Shown: one piece after another, positions 1 to 7,409 of the stretch | Layout of the letters: the number at the start of each line of letters is the position of its first letter | How positions within the stretch are numbered: position 1 is the stretch's first letter | Virus record (IMG/VR): IMGVR_UViG_3300047359_000299 | Coordinates: 1-30,705 of that record | Reading direction: 5' to 3' (one strand) | From: a virus | DNA length: 30,705 nucleotides | Made by a program: the position numbers and the translations under genes | Notes under the pieces: generated by a model | What the model was told of the DNA's origin: nothing | Database searches by the model: none | Seen by the model: only the letters and a program-made list of their open reading frames with translations

Positions 1-923
1 GTGCTGTACAGAAAGTAAACGAGTATAAACCAGTCCGCGTTGATTGGTGGGACGTTCCTGGCCGAGACGAAGCGTGGAAGGAACAGACCGTTGCAAACTC
101 CTCGCAAATCCAGTTTGACCAAGAATTTGGTAACACGTTCTTTGGTACAGGTAACACGCTAATAAACCCAGAAGTTCTACTGAGTCTGGTTGCAAGTCGT
201 CCAAAGAGGATACTTGAAGGTGGCGACCTGCTTATATACGACGAACCTCGTAAGGGGTCACAATACGTTATGTGTGTAGACGTGGCGAAGGGCAGAGGGC
301 AGGATTACTCTACCTTCAATGTAATCGACATCAGCAGCAGACCCTTCAAACAGGTTGCCGTGTATCGTAACAACTTAATCTCTCCTCTCCTCTACCCAGA
401 CGTAATCTATAAATGGGCAACCTCGTACAACAAGGCATACGTTGTAATTGAATCCAACGATGCTGGTGCAGTAGTTTGTAACGGGATATACCACGAAATG
501 GAATATGAGAATGTCCACATGGAGTCTATGGTTAAATCATCTGGCATCGGTGTGGAAATGACCCGAAGAACCAAGCGACTTGGTTGCTCAGGGTTCAAGG
601 ACTTAATGGAAGAGAAAAAACTTGACATCGTAGACGAAAACACTATACTAGAGATCTCTACGTTTGAATCTAAAGGTGCTTCCTATGAGGCATCAGACGG
701 GAACCATGATGACTTGGTCATGAATATAGTCATGTTAGGTTATTTGGTGCAAACTACTTTCTTTGCAGAGATGACAGACATTGATGTGAAGAAGATGATG
801 TTCGAAAGAAGAATGCAAGAGATCGAAGATGATGTTCCTCCCTTTGGATACCACTGCGATGGTGTAGAGGAGATATCATACGAGGACAAACTCGACCCTT
901 GGAGCATGTACCATCAAGACTGA
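1..923 (+). CDS. 17: Terminase large subunit gp17, C-terminal part (5' truncated)
   Basis: This is the packaging motor ATPase/nuclease, which docks on the portal, drives DNA into the prohead and cuts the concatemer. Only the C-terminal half is present: the frame is open from base 3, before any start codon, so the N-terminal ATPase domain lies outside the window. The first residues contain VDWWDVPGRDEAWK and FDQEFGNTF, typical of the region just before the nuclease domain in T4 gp17. The RNase H-like nuclease domain follows: VDVAKGRGQDYSTF (first catalytic Asp at 279-281), VIESNDAG, and a late DGNHDDLVM motif with the last acidic residues. It stops at TGA 921-923 and is followed by a late promoter and the sheath gene, the usual T4 order. 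Identity is secure. Confidence 0.96.
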   Translation, partial: AVQKVNEYKPVRVDWWDVPGRDEAWKEQTVANSSQIQFDQEFGNTFFGTGNTLINPEVLLSLVASRPKRILEGGDLLIYDEPRKGSQYVMCVDVAKGRGQDYSTFNVIDISSRPFKQVAVYRNNLISPLLYPDVIYKWATSYNKAYVVIESNDAGAVVCNGIYHEMEYENVHMESMVKSSGIGVEMTRRTKRLGCSGFKDLMEEKKLDIVDENTILEISTFESKGASYEASDGNHDDLVMNIVMLGYLVQTTFFAEMTDIDVKKMMFERRMQEIEDDVPPFGYHCDGVEEISYEDKLDPWSMYHQD

Positions 924-942
924 CCTTGTAGATTCGATCTGG

Positions 943-950
943 TATAAATA
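943..950 (+). promoter_or_regulatory. T4-type late promoter upstream of the sheath gene
   Basis: The octamer TATAAATA lies 20 bases after the terminase stop and is an exact match to the T4 late promoter element read by gp55-programmed RNA polymerase. gp55 is encoded at 11768 in this window. Transcription would begin near 956 and cover genes 18 and 19 up to the terminator at 3387. A small hairpin (961-966 pairing with 971-976, loop TTCT) would lie near the 5' end of the transcript. Confidence 0.75.
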
Positions 951-1028
951 TATGCATTGAACACTCTTCTGAGTGTCCTCCTTATAATGCATGCATATAA
1001 TTTTTCGATCGAAAACGAGGAAATAAAA

Positions 1029-2798
1029 ATGGCACTAACTACACCTTCTGTGTCTCCAGCAATCGTTGTCAAAGAAATCGACTTAACTGGTGTTGCACCA
1101 AACGTCGAAACTTCTTTGTCCGGTTTTGTGGGACAATTCAAGTGGGGACCAGTGAACGTACCTACTCGTGTTGAGAATGAAGGACAACTCGCTGCTCTGT
1201 TCGGCACTCCCGACCAGACTCGCGCTGTTGACTACTTCTCTGCTGCGCAGTATCTCCGTTACTCTGGAAACCTTATCGTAAACCGTCAAGTATCACAAGG
1301 CGCTGCCACCGACTCTGCGTATAACGCAACTATGTCTGGTGTCGGTACTCTGGTTGAGAACGAGCAATCTTTTGAGCGTTCAACTCCTTCTGACATGTTC
1401 GTTGCTAAGTACCCAGGCCAACTCGGTAACTCTCTTGCAGTTTCTATCTTTGCAATTGAATCCGGTGAATCTGCATCTTCTGCAACTACCATTTCTGAAT
1501 TCAACTCTTGGGACTACGCTGGCAACTTTGATGGCACTCCAGGAACTTCTCAATGGGCACAGCAACAGGCAGGAACTGTAACTAACGACGAAGTACACGT
1601 TGCTGTTGTCGATAGTGATGGTCTTATCACTGGTACCAAGGGCACTGTACTTGAAGTGTTCCCATACGTATCTGTTGCAACTGGCGCAAAGACTGTTGAT
1701 GGTGGAGACAACTTCATTAAGTCTGTCATCAACAACGGTTCTGAGTACCTTTGGTTCGGCGAGTTTGATTCAGTGAACATGGTTCACGGAGACAACTGGG
1801 GCACTGCTCCAAGTGGTACTTCTACTGACTACGCAACTAACCTTTCTTGGTCCAACGACTCTGCTCGTGGCGCTCTTGGTGGTGGTAATGACCACTCTGC
1901 GCTGGATCTCGGCGACTACGTTCTTGGTTTCGATAACTTCGAAGACAAGGATGAGATCGACGTTCAAATCCTGATTGCTCCAGGCATGACCACTGCTGAC
2001 GATCAAGTGTCTGTTGTTGCTGACCTTGTCGGTATCGCTGGCGCTACTCGTAAGGATTGCGTTGTAGTAACTTCACCAAACCGCGCAGCGGTTGTTAATA
2101 ACATCAACCCAGTGACAGATACTCTGAGCACTACTGACAGGTTCCCAAGTTCTAACTACCTGTTTGTTGATAACAACTTCCTCCGTGTTTACGATAAGTA
2201 TAACGATAACTACATCTATGTTCCTGCTGCGTCCAGTACTGCTGGTCTCATGGCGGCAACCGATGCTGGTTTCGGTCCATGGTACTCTCCTGCTGGTGAG
2301 CGTCGTGGTGAATACTTCGGTGTAACTAACCTTTCTTACTCTCCTACAAAGGCAGAGCGTGACAGTCTGTACAAGAAGGGTGTAAACCCAATTGTCCAGT
2401 TCTCTGGTCGCGGTATCCTGTTGTTCGGAGACAAGACTAAGCAATCACGTCCATCTGCGTTTGATCGCATCAATGTACGTCGTTTGTTCCTCGCGGTTGA
2501 AAAATCAGTCGCTCTCGCTGCTCGCAACTTTATGTTCGAGTTTAACGATGAATTTACTCGCTCAGAAATGGTAGCGATCGTCGAACCACTGCTTCGCGGT
2601 ATTCAAGCACAACGTGGTATTGAGGATTTCTTCGTTCAGTGTGACGAGAGAAACAACACTCCAGAAGTGATTGCTCGTAACGAACTGGTCGCGTCAATAT
2701 TCATCAAACCTGCGTACTCAATTAACTTTATCACACTCAACTTCGTTGCTACTCGCTCTGGAATTGATTTTGAAGAAGTTATTGGTACTCTTTCGTAA
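1029..2798 (+). CDS. 18: Tail sheath protein gp18
   Basis: This is the contractile sheath subunit that polymerises around the tail tube and drives injection. The N-terminus MALTTPSVSPAIVVKEIDLT and the C-terminal region (RRLFLAVEKSVALAARNFMFEFND, then QAQRGIEDFFVQCDERNNTP and a closing FEEVIGTLS) match sheath proteins of T4-like phages. The product is 589 residues, somewhat shorter than T4 gp18 (659), mainly in the variable middle. ATG 1029 is chosen because GAGGAAAT sits just upstream. The frame is open back to a TTG at 957, but that start has no ribosome binding site and would begin at the predicted transcript start. The next gene, for the tube, follows after 26 bases with a strong AAGGAGAT site. 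Confidence 0.96.
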   Translation: MALTTPSVSPAIVVKEIDLTGVAPNVETSLSGFVGQFKWGPVNVPTRVENEGQLAALFGTPDQTRAVDYFSAAQYLRYSGNLIVNRQVSQGAATDSAYNATMSGVGTLVENEQSFERSTPSDMFVAKYPGQLGNSLAVSIFAIESGESASSATTISEFNSWDYAGNFDGTPGTSQWAQQQAGTVTNDEVHVAVVDSDGLITGTKGTVLEVFPYVSVATGAKTVDGGDNFIKSVINNGSEYLWFGEFDSVNMVHGDNWGTAPSGTSTDYATNLSWSNDSARGALGGGNDHSALDLGDYVLGFDNFEDKDEIDVQILIAPGMTTADDQVSVVADLVGIAGATRKDCVVVTSPNRAAVVNNINPVTDTLSTTDRFPSSNYLFVDNNFLRVYDKYNDNYIYVPAASSTAGLMAATDAGFGPWYSPAGERRGEYFGVTNLSYSPTKAERDSLYKKGVNPIVQFSGRGILLFGDKTKQSRPSAFDRINVRRLFLAVEKSVALAARNFMFEFNDEFTRSEMVAIVEPLLRGIQAQRGIEDFFVQCDERNNTPEVIARNELVASIFIKPAYSINFITLNFVATRSGIDFEEVIGTLS

Positions 2799-2824
2799 TC
2801 GAAGACATCTAAGGAGATATAACA

Positions 2825-3361
2825 ATGGCAATTTTAAAAGTAGATGACTTCCGGTCAAAGTTGACAGGCGGCGGTGCTCGTTCGAACATGTTCTCAGTAC
2901 TTGTGAACTTCCCAGGATATACTGGTGGTAACAAGGATCTGACTAACTTCATGTGTCGTGCTGCACAACTTCCTGCTTCAACCGTCAACCCTGTAGAAGT
3001 CCCATTCCGTGGGCGTATCGTTAAACTCGCTGGTGATCGTACCTTCGAACCATGGACAATAACCATCTATAACGATACAAACTTCGCAGTCCGTGACGCA
3101 TTCGAAACTTGGATGGACGGGATGAACAGTCACCAGAAGAACGAAGGCGTTCAGGCAAATAACTCTGGTGTCACTTACACTTCCACTATGGAAGTACAGC
3201 AACTTGATCAAGTTGGAAACGCAGTTAAGAAGTATGAACTGAAGAACTGTTTCCCAACTAACGTATCGTCAATTGACCTCGATTACTCCCTAGCGGGTGA
3301 GATTGAGCAGTTCTCTGTTACGATCGAGTACGACTACTGGACAAACTCCAACACCAACTAA
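2825..3361 (+). CDS. 19: Tail tube protein gp19
   Basis: This is the inner tube subunit through which DNA passes; it assembles on the baseplate inside the sheath. It has 178 residues, close to T4 gp19 (163). The sequence has the usual tube-protein layout: an N-terminal strand region (NMFSVLVNFPGY), the CRAAQLPAST segment, PFRGRIVKLAGDRTFEPWTITIYND, and a C-terminal IEQFSVTIEYDYW. It is preceded by AAGGAGAT nine bases before the ATG and sits between the sheath and portal genes as in T4. A strong intrinsic terminator follows 25 bases after the stop, so genes 18-19 form a short late unit. Confidence 0.95.
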   Translation: MAILKVDDFRSKLTGGGARSNMFSVLVNFPGYTGGNKDLTNFMCRAAQLPASTVNPVEVPFRGRIVKLAGDRTFEPWTITIYNDTNFAVRDAFETWMDGMNSHQKNEGVQANNSGVTYTSTMEVQQLDQVGNAVKKYELKNCFPTNVSSIDLDYSLAGEIEQFSVTIEYDYWTNSNTN

Positions 3362-3386
3362 GGTTTGGAGAGTCTGTATAAGTAGT

Positions 3387-3417
3387 AGCAGGGGAGGGAA
3401 ATCTCCCCTGCTTTTTT
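3387..3417 (+). terminator. Intrinsic terminator after gene 19
   Basis: A 10-bp perfect stem (3387-3396 with 3403-3412, loop GGAAAT) is GC-rich and runs into a T tract ending at 3417. It separates the tail tube gene from the portal gene. No late promoter octamer is visible between this site and the portal start at 3439, so portal expression must depend on read-through or on an unrecognised promoter. Confidence 0.88.
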
Positions 3418-3438
3418 CACAATTATAGGAAACAAAAA

Positions 3439-4992
3439 ATGGCAGTGTCAGTGTTCGGGTTCGAAATTAAAAGAGCAAAGAAGGACGAAGATGCGGTCCA
3501 ACCAGTCAGCATGGGATCTGTTGTTGCCCCTACTGATGACGATGGCGCAGGATATGTCACTTCGCCCTCATTTCATTATGGAACGCACATGGACATATAT
3601 GCTGATCTTCAAGTCAAAGATCAAGCAGACCTTATAAACAAATATCGCTCTTCTGCGACTCACCCAGAAGTCGATATGGCAATCGAAGAAATCGTCAATG
3701 AGGCGATTGTAATTCCTGACGACGAGAACGTAGTTGAGTTGAACCTCGACGCGGTCGAAGTCTCAAAGAATATCAAGAACAAAATTCACGAAGAGTTTCA
3801 AACTGTCCTAGACATGTTACTGTTTAATGAACGTGCTCATGATATGTTTCGTTCTTGGTACGTCGACGGACGCATGTACCACCACTTGGTAGTTGACAAG
3901 AACAATCTCAAACAGGGCATACAAGAAGTCCGTTATGTTGACTCCACCAAGATCCGTAAAGTTAAAAACGTCAAGAAGAAGACCGACCCAAACACAGGCA
4001 TCTCTCTTGTAGATTCTGTTGAAGAATTCTACATCTACAATGAGAAACCAGTCTCTGATAAGAAGGGCAGTGCTTCGCATTCTCTTGACCCAAAGAACAA
4101 CGCTGTACGTCTGAGCAACGACTCCGTCAGTTACATCACCTCTGGGTTACTTGATGAAAGTAGAAAGAAGGTTGTTTCCCATATCCACAAAGCACTGCGC
4201 CCAATCAACCAGTTGCGCATGATGGAAGACTCCTTGATCATCTACCGTCTGGCACGTGCACCAGAGCGTCGTATCTTCTATGTTGATACTGGCAACTTGC
4301 CGAAGGGTAAGGCAGACGCGATGGTAAACGACCTGATGACCCGTTACAGAAACAAACTGGTATATGACCAAGCGACTGGCGAACTAAAGGACTCACGTAA
4401 GCATATGTCTATGCTTGACGACTTCTGGTTACCTCGTCGTGAAGGCGGTCGTGGTACTGAGGTGTCAACACTTCCAGGCGGTCAGAACCTTGGCGAGATC
4501 GATGACGTTCGTTACTTCCAGCGTAAGGTATACCAAGCACTGAATGTGCCAGTATCTCGTCTTGAGCAAGAGCAAGCGTTCTCTCTGGGTCGTGCTACTG
4601 AAATCAACCGAGAAGAGATTAAGTTTCAGAAGTTTATATCTAGATTACGTTCTAGGTTTTCTAAACTGTTCTTCCATATCCTGCGACAAAACTTAGTGTT
4701 GAAGGGTGTAATCACTGATAGTGATTGGGAAGAGTTGTTCTCTAACCGTATCCGTGTAGAGTTCTATAAAGACAATCACTACACTGAACTCAAGGACGCA
4801 GAAGTACTGGCATCCAAACTCCAGACAATGGACCAAGCAGCACAGTACGTTGGTGATTACCTAAGCAAAGAGTGGGTAATGAAGAATATCTTCCGCTTCA
4901 CTGAAGAAGAAATGGAGAAGATGAAAGAGCAAATAGATAAAGAAGTCGAGTCTGGTGATATGCCAGAAGACGATGAAGAAAACAACTCGTAA
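3439..4992 (+). CDS. 20: Portal vertex protein gp20
   Basis: This is the dodecameric portal that nucleates prohead assembly and is the DNA entry and exit channel and terminase docking site. It has 517 residues, against 524 in T4. Recognisable segments are HPEVDMAIEEIVNEAIV near the N-terminus, RYVDSTKIRKV, the central RMMEDSLIIYRLARAPERRIFYVDTGNLPKGKA, and MLDDFWLPRREGGRGTEVSTLPGGQNLGEIDDVRYFQ, the most conserved part of gp20. The C-terminus is acidic (EEMEKMKEQ...DDEENNS). ATG 3439 has an AGGAAA site. Ten bases separate its stop from the next ATG, so it is cotranscribed with the small genes and the prohead core genes that follow. Confidence 0.97.
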   Translation: MAVSVFGFEIKRAKKDEDAVQPVSMGSVVAPTDDDGAGYVTSPSFHYGTHMDIYADLQVKDQADLINKYRSSATHPEVDMAIEEIVNEAIVIPDDENVVELNLDAVEVSKNIKNKIHEEFQTVLDMLLFNERAHDMFRSWYVDGRMYHHLVVDKNNLKQGIQEVRYVDSTKIRKVKNVKKKTDPNTGISLVDSVEEFYIYNEKPVSDKKGSASHSLDPKNNAVRLSNDSVSYITSGLLDESRKKVVSHIHKALRPINQLRMMEDSLIIYRLARAPERRIFYVDTGNLPKGKADAMVNDLMTRYRNKLVYDQATGELKDSRKHMSMLDDFWLPRREGGRGTEVSTLPGGQNLGEIDDVRYFQRKVYQALNVPVSRLEQEQAFSLGRATEINREEIKFQKFISRLRSRFSKLFFHILRQNLVLKGVITDSDWEELFSNRIRVEFYKDNHYTELKDAEVLASKLQTMDQAAQYVGDYLSKEWVMKNIFRFTEEEMEKMKEQIDKEVESGDMPEDDEENNS

Positions 4993-5005
4993 TTAGGAGA
5001 AAATG

Positions 5006-5464
5006 ATGAGTGATAATGAAACTGTAGATGTTGAAGTAATTACCCCTTCTATTGAAGACATGCTGGACGCCATTGCTGGTGGCAACGCTTTGGACTCGCA
5101 GAAGATGTTTGCCGACCTTATGTCAGCAAAGGTGTATGATGCCCTTGAAGCAGAGAAAGTTCGAGTTGCTGGTCAAGTCTTTAACGGCGAAACTGATCTA
5201 GAGGTTAGCGAAAAGGATCTAGAAGACGCCGCTGCTGAACTTGAAGCAGAAGTCGATGATTTCTCAATGGACGCATTGATAAGTGACTTGGACAATGAAA
5301 CAGAAGTTGAAGAACCTGTTGCTGAAGTAGAGGTTGAAGAACCTGTCGCTGAGATTGACCTCGGGTCAGACGAAGAACACGAAGAAGTAGAAGATACTCT
5401 CGGGTTATACGGCGACGAAGAAGCAGAAGCAGACGTAGAAGAAATTCTTTCATCTGAAGAATAA
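5006..5464 (+). CDS. Small acidic protein, putative prohead core component (position of gp67/gp68)
   Basis: No sequence family is recognised with certainty. The product is about 152 residues and strongly acidic, above all in its C-terminal half, with the tandem element VEEPVAEVE/VEEPVAEID encoded by two 27-base direct repeats (5306-5332 and 5333-5359). It lies between the portal and the prohead protease, where T4 has the small internal core genes 67 and 68, and acidic low-complexity tails are a feature of T4 core proteins. A role as an internal scaffold component cut by the gp21 protease is therefore inferred from position and composition. Two ATG codons overlap (5003 and 5006). The second is preferred because it stands six bases from AGGAG, against three for the first. 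Confidence 0.7.
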   Translation: MSDNETVDVEVITPSIEDMLDAIAGGNALDSQKMFADLMSAKVYDALEAEKVRVAGQVFNGETDLEVSEKDLEDAAAELEAEVDDFSMDALISDLDNETEVEEPVAEVEVEEPVAEIDLGSDEEHEEVEDTLGLYGDEEAEADVEEILSSEE

Positions 5465-5470
5465 ATAAGG

Positions 5471-5478
5471 TATAAATA
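5471..5478 (+). promoter_or_regulatory. T4-type late promoter before the small core gene and gene 21
   Basis: An exact TATAAATA lies between the stop at 5462-5464 and the ATG at 5485. By T4 spacing, transcription would begin about six bases after the octamer, that is, at or next to the ATG at 5485. A transcript from here would therefore be leaderless for the 66-residue gene but normal for genes 21, 22 and 23. It could supply extra message for the protease-scaffold-capsid block. Confidence 0.68.
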
Positions 5479-5484
5479 ATAGTT

Positions 5485-5685
5485 ATGAAAACCTTTTCAG
5501 AAATACGTAATAAGAAACCTGCCGGCAACCTTGTGCACAGCAAGAAGTACAAGCGAATCGGCACACAGGTCTACAAGACCCCTAAAGGGTTTACTGCGTA
5601 TATTGACGGTGACCTTCTCGACACCTTCCGTTCTGAAAAGGATGCTATTAAATCAATCGAGACTGCTATCAAGGAACTGACATGA
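5485..5685 (+). CDS. Small basic protein, putative prohead core/virion protein
   Basis: This 66-residue basic protein is MKTFSEIRNKKPAGNLVHSK at the N-terminus, followed by a short strand-rich unit (GFTAYIDGDLLDTF) and a helix (SEKDAIKSIETAIKEL). Small proteins of this kind are found next to gene 21 in marine T4-like phages, and the MKTF/LKSF-type N-terminus is seen in some T4 core and internal proteins, but no function is established from the sequence. It is placed where T4 has gene 68. Its TGA overlaps the gene 21 start (ATGA, 5682-5685), so the two are translationally coupled. Ribosome binding is weak: the only purine run, AAGG at 5467-5470, is 14 bases upstream. Confidence 0.72.
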   Translation: MKTFSEIRNKKPAGNLVHSKKYKRIGTQVYKTPKGFTAYIDGDLLDTFRSEKDAIKSIETAIKELT

Positions 5686-6347
5686 AACTGATTGCTGAAT
5701 TCAACGAACAGAACGTACAGTGTATCGTTGAGAAAAATGAGCAAGGTGAAAAGTCTTATGTGATTGAAGGTGTGTTTGCTCAAGCAGAGCAAAAGAACCG
5801 GAATGGTCGTATCTATCCAAAGAAAACTATGGAGAGAGCGGTTAATAAGTATGTTGAAGAGCAGGTATCTAAGAATCGAGCGGTTGGCGAGTTGAACCAC
5901 CCTGAAGGTCCAACAGTCAACCTCGACAAAGTTTCGCATCTCATCACTGATCTTCGTTTCGAAGGCAATGATGTGATCGGAAAGGCATCAATCCTTGATA
6001 CTCCTATGGGTAAAATCGTAAAAGGTTTGCTTGAAGGCGGTGTCAACCTTGGTGTCTCAACTCGTGGTATGGGTAGTCTTGAGCAACGAGGCGGGTCCTC
6101 GTATGTCGGAGACGACTTTGTTTTAAGTACGGTTGATATCGTACAAGATCCATCTGCACCGAATGCTTTCGTTAATGGTATTATGGAAGGTGTAGACTGG
6201 GTCTGGAGCAAAGGAGTTCTGGTCGCTCAGGAAATATGTGAAGAACAAGAGACTGAAATCGTTACTCCTTCTGCAAAGGTATACTCGTATGCCGAGCAGA
6301 CTCGTGAGTTCAAATCTTTCCTCTCTAATCTTAAAGAAACCCTTTAA
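5682..6347 (+). CDS. 21: Prohead core protease gp21
   Basis: This serine protease sits in the prohead core and cuts scaffold, core and capsid proteins during maturation. It has 221 residues, as expected (T4 gp21 is 212). The order of motifs fits the T4 prohead protease family: KNRNGRIYPKKTMERAV near residue 38, the catalytic-His segment GELNHPEGP (His73), the nucleophile segment NLGVSTRGMG (Ser126), and VDIVQDPSAPNAFVNGIMEG (Asp152). It starts at an ATGA overlap with the upstream small gene and is followed after 15 bases by the scaffold gene, as in T4. Confidence 0.95.
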   Translation: MKLIAEFNEQNVQCIVEKNEQGEKSYVIEGVFAQAEQKNRNGRIYPKKTMERAVNKYVEEQVSKNRAVGELNHPEGPTVNLDKVSHLITDLRFEGNDVIGKASILDTPMGKIVKGLLEGGVNLGVSTRGMGSLEQRGGSSYVGDDFVLSTVDIVQDPSAPNAFVNGIMEGVDWVWSKGVLVAQEICEEQETEIVTPSAKVYSYAEQTREFKSFLSNLKETL

Positions 6348-6362
6348 ATAAGGAGTCCTATT

Positions 6363-7385
6363 ATGGATCAAGAGCAAAATGTGGAACTCGTTGATGCTGT
6401 CGCTGAAGGACATGACATGAAGAACGCTGAAGACCAATCTGTAGCTGCTACTGCTGCTGCCGCTGGTTCTACTTCTCAAGCACCTGCACGAACTGGTGAT
6501 AAGAAGAACAGCGATCCGATGCCAAAGACTAAAGCAGGCATGATCAACGCAATGTATGGTAAGTTGAACAGTATGAAGAAGGCAGATCTGCAAGCTTCAT
6601 ACGGAAAAATGATGGGCGAAGACATCGAAGTTTCTGAAGAAGAAGTTGTTGCAGAAGACGCAGCATCTTACTCTGAAGAACTGGATGCGCTGGTCGAATC
6701 TGAAGCAACTCTTTCCGAAGAGTTCAAGCAAAAAACTGCTGTAATCTTTGAAGCGGCATTGAAGTCACAACTCGCTGAAGAAATTGAGCGAATTGAATCT
6801 ACTTATGAAGAGCGTCTTGCTGAGGAAACTCAAGTACAGCGTTCAGAACTCGTTGAGAAAGTAGATTCCTACCTGAACTACGTGGTTGAGAACTGGATGG
6901 CAGACAACGCTGTTGCAATCCAGAACGGTTTACGTGCAGAGATCGCTGAGAACTTCATGGAGAATCTGAAAGGATTGTTCACTGAGTCTTACATCGATGT
7001 ACCAGAATCTAAGGTTGACCTCGTTGATGATTTGGCAGAGCAAGTTGAGGAACTCGAAGAGGCACTTAACAAGACTACTGCTGATGCAATCGCTATGAGC
7101 GAAGAAGTTGAGACACTGCAACGTGCGGCAATCGTCGCTGAAGCAGTTTCTGATCTTGCTGAAACTCAGGCAGAGAAGTTTGAGAAACTTGTTGAAAGTG
7201 TAGACTTTGAAGACGCAGAAGTATTTGCATCTAAAGTCGCTACTGTCAAGGAATCATTCTTCGCCAAGCAAACAAACGCAACTGAAGAAGTAATCGCTGA
7301 AGAAACTGCTCCTGTAGCAATCTCTGAAGATACCTCTCCTTCAATGGAGCGTTACCTAACTGCAATTCGCAAAACTACTCGATAA
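6363..7385 (+). CDS. 22: Prohead scaffold (core) protein gp22
   Basis: This is the major internal scaffold around which the capsid shell assembles and which gp21 then degrades. It has 340 residues, longer than T4 gp22 (269). It is highly acidic and helical, with long coiled-coil-like stretches (for example EELDALVESEATLSEEFKQK and LAEQVEELEEALNKTTADA), as expected of a scaffold. The segment KTKAGMINAMYGKLNSMKKADLQASYGKM near residue 57 resembles the conserved N-terminal part of gp22 in marine T4-like phages. A good AAGGAG site precedes the ATG. Its position between protease and major capsid protein makes the call firm although scaffold sequences diverge fast. Confidence 0.93.
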   Translation: MDQEQNVELVDAVAEGHDMKNAEDQSVAATAAAAGSTSQAPARTGDKKNSDPMPKTKAGMINAMYGKLNSMKKADLQASYGKMMGEDIEVSEEEVVAEDAASYSEELDALVESEATLSEEFKQKTAVIFEAALKSQLAEEIERIESTYEERLAEETQVQRSELVEKVDSYLNYVVENWMADNAVAIQNGLRAEIAENFMENLKGLFTESYIDVPESKVDLVDDLAEQVEELEEALNKTTADAIAMSEEVETLQRAAIVAEAVSDLAETQAEKFEKLVESVDFEDAEVFASKVATVKESFFAKQTNATEEVIAEETAPVAISEDTSPSMERYLTAIRKTTR

Positions 7386-7409
7386 CCCATTAATTCAAGG
7401 AGAATATAA

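Noticed and set aside
404-411. Late-promoter-like TATAAATG inside the terminase gene
   Set aside because: One mismatch, inside a conserved coding segment, with no gene start nearby.
957-1028. In-frame TTG extension of the sheath gene giving 24 extra N-terminal residues
   Set aside because: It starts at the predicted late transcript start and has no ribosome binding site, while ATG 1029 has GAGGAAAT and gives the normal sheath N-terminus.
3377-3384. TATAAGTA as a late promoter for the portal gene
   Set aside because: One mismatch to the late octamer and the start would lie inside the terminator stem; kept only as a hypothesis in the findings.
5205-5564. Minus-strand ORF of 119 codons, leucine/arginine-rich
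   Set aside because: It is the reverse complement of the acidic GAA/GAC-rich small core gene and has the composition expected of such a shadow.
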